Origin: Macropodus opercularis
Lineage: Eukaryota > Chordata > Actinopteri > Anabantiformes > Osphronemidae
Direction: 5' to 3'
DNA length: 64,000 bases
Assembly (NCBI GenBank): GCA_030770545.1
Contig: CM061097.1
Coordinates: 744,501 to 808,500, forward strand
Below, piece after piece: positions 62,474 to 64,000 of this stretch. Both the position numbers and the translations under genes were made by a program. The first letter of the stretch is position 1. Each line of letters opens with the position of its first letter. Under the pieces are notes generated by a model, which saw nothing but the letters and a program-made list of their open reading frames with translations, was not told the origin of the DNA and did not search any database.

Positions 62474-62491
62474 GCTGCCCTCTACTGGAGC
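62474..62491 (-). promoter_or_regulatory. CTCF-like site
   Basis: On the minus strand CTCCAGTAGAGGGCAGCA matches the CTCF core (CCASYAGRGGGCRS) at nearly every position. Orientation is opposite to the sites at 37404 and 55691. Predicted from sequence only. Confidence 0.55.
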
Positions 62492-64000
62492 AGCACAAGC
62501 CCAAATGGAGCAGTGATGGAGAAATGACATTAAGGAAGTTCAAAGCAAAGCCATGGTAACTTCAAGACCCTCTTGATAAATGATGACATCTTCCTCAGCA
62601 GCTGAGATGCGTCTGCTTCAGAAACAGCGTAACAGTCGTCAGGTGCGTGTTTATTTCAGCTCCATTGTGACCTGTAGCAGCGTGGTCACAGTCATTTCAT
62701 AGTAAAGTTGGAAGAGCAGTGAACAGGACACTCCCAGTTCTCCCATTTGTGCGTAAACAGCATAACGAGTTAGAAAACCCCCCCATAGAATATCAGCTCC
62801 CCTGTTTACACAGAAGAATCTCTGAGAAAGGCTACTTTGATATGATAAGCTCTCTGGACGCTTTAGGGATCATGACCAGGAGTCGACATTTAGCTATTTG
62901 AAAGGAAAAGAATGTTGACTGCAAATAAAACAATTCATGTGACGTAAGTAACACACCTGCTGTGTAAACCTCTTCATGGGATTCATGAGACAGAAAAGCT
63001 CCAAACATGAATAATAAAGTTTAGAGCCAACTGGAAGATGCTAAAGAATTCACCATTTATAACTATACTGAGTGGAAGCTACGGGAAAATGTGGAATGAC
63101 ACACGTGGAAGGTAACACGCGTGGCTTTGGTATAGTAATAAGGGCCGTACTGTACAAAGATGTACGGCGGAATCACTCTGAACTCTCCAGAATAACAAAG
63201 AAACTATTAATCAAATAGATCTGTCTGTTTACTGGATTCCATCAACATCTAGTGGAAGGTCTTAACTACCGAATCAAAAATACTGAAGAGAGCAGAGCCC
63301 ACGGGACGAACGGAGCTACAACAGGAAGTGAAGTAAAAACCAGCGCTGCCTGCTCGGCTTTCCAGCTGATCTGACCTGGCTGTTAACTCGGCTCGGGTCC
63401 GACGTCACCGTTAGCTTCAGATTCACGGTGAAGTCACGATGCTGCATTTTGGAAAGTTTGTTTGAACAAAAACTTTAGTTCCGGCAGATATCTGCATCTT
63501 GCTAAACAGTGATTTTATGCCGTATTTGGGAAAAGCCCTGAATGGAGCGAGAGGAGGTTGATCAGATTCCCAGTTTATAGACGTCGATACTGAGACGGTG
63601 GTTCCTCGGAAGGAGAGATTCACCCTTAAAGTCAAAGAGACACGGCTCAGACTGACCAGTGAGGTTATAGCAGAATTGAACTTGGCATATGGAAAAACGT
63701 GGAGCAGTAAAGGAAAGGTGAAGCAGTGTTTAATGTTCATGAGGCACTTTGTGTCTGCTGGGCAGACAGGAAGTTGTTGCAGTTGTTCTTTATAAATACA
63801 CCACAGCATCGTGTCTTCCGCTTCTGTAAAATACAAGCTTTAGAAAGCTCATAAAATAAATACAAGTTCTGTAAACATCACTCAAGGAGCATTCATTACA
63901 TGGCCAGCACAGACCTGTGGGGTCTGTGGAGTGGAAGAGGAAGAAGATGAAGCGCTTCTCCCTTAAAAACTAAATCTGCATTTCTGCTGCATATGTCGGT

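Larger units (their letters stand above)
60516..64000. other. Intergenic tail, no supported gene
   Basis: I read both strands without finding a conserved protein segment. At 60984-61010 TACAACCCGAATTCCAGAAA resembles the end of a DNA-transposon-derived repeat common in fish. A CTCF-like site lies at 62474-62491. Around 63320-63440 an ETS-like CAGGAAGTGAAG and CRE-like GACGTCACCG could be a promoter, but no exon could be tied to it. Open frames at 62719-62901 (plus) and 63423-63836 (minus) are unrecognised and weak. Confidence 0.4.

Noticed and set aside
62719..63836. Open frames near the right edge (plus 62719-62901, minus 63423-63836) as a possible extra gene.
   Set aside because: I found no conserved segment, and the two strands are both open over part of it. 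Needs transcript data.

Overview
This is a piece of animal nuclear chromosome, almost certainly from a ray-finned (teleost) fish. Genes are split by many GT-AG introns. Predicted proteins match vertebrate families along their full length. The spacers hold fish-type repeats: long tetranucleotide microsatellites, remnants of LINE elements and a TRIM35-like pseudogene. I see no bacterial operon, CRISPR array, phage or complete mobile element. All gene calls come from reading conserved protein segments across splice sites by eye; no alignment or search was run.

Layout, left to right. The 5' part of mak16 (ribosome biogenesis) runs off the left edge on the minus strand. From 1.3 to 3.5 kb lies a repeat-rich spacer. 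spin1 (histone-methylation reader) is on the minus strand, coding 6.2-8.3 kb, with a long 3' UTR and a distant 5' exon near 10.6 kb. An mfsd14b-type transporter gene runs on the plus strand (11.9-19.6 kb), roughly head-to-head with spin1. lrrc2 (22.2-25.6 kb, minus) converges on it and carries a striking 791-bp minisatellite against one splice donor. A dead TRIM35-like copy follows (26.5-27.7 kb), then a tiny FAM240-family gene (30.3-33.2 kb, plus). nudt18 (33.6-35.5 kb, minus) shares a short promoter region with sdhaf1 (36.6 kb, plus). A small two-exon gene that I cannot name (37.6-38.1 kb) is followed by ercc6l/PICH (38.6-45.3 kb), whose second exon holds two expanded coding repeats. After a LINE fragment with an RNase H domain, the 26-exon adam9 gene fills 48.1-58.0 kb. 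The last 3.5 kb contain no gene I can support.

The genes do not form one pathway. They are ordinary housekeeping and tissue genes: nucleolar maturation, chromatin reading, solute transport, oxidised-nucleotide clean-up, complex II assembly, anaphase-bridge resolution and ectodomain shedding. The best leads are the unnamed 127-residue protein, the minisatellite that copies a splice donor, the lineage-specific repeats in PICH, and several promoter or insulator motifs (BANP-type, CHR/NF-Y, CTCF-like).
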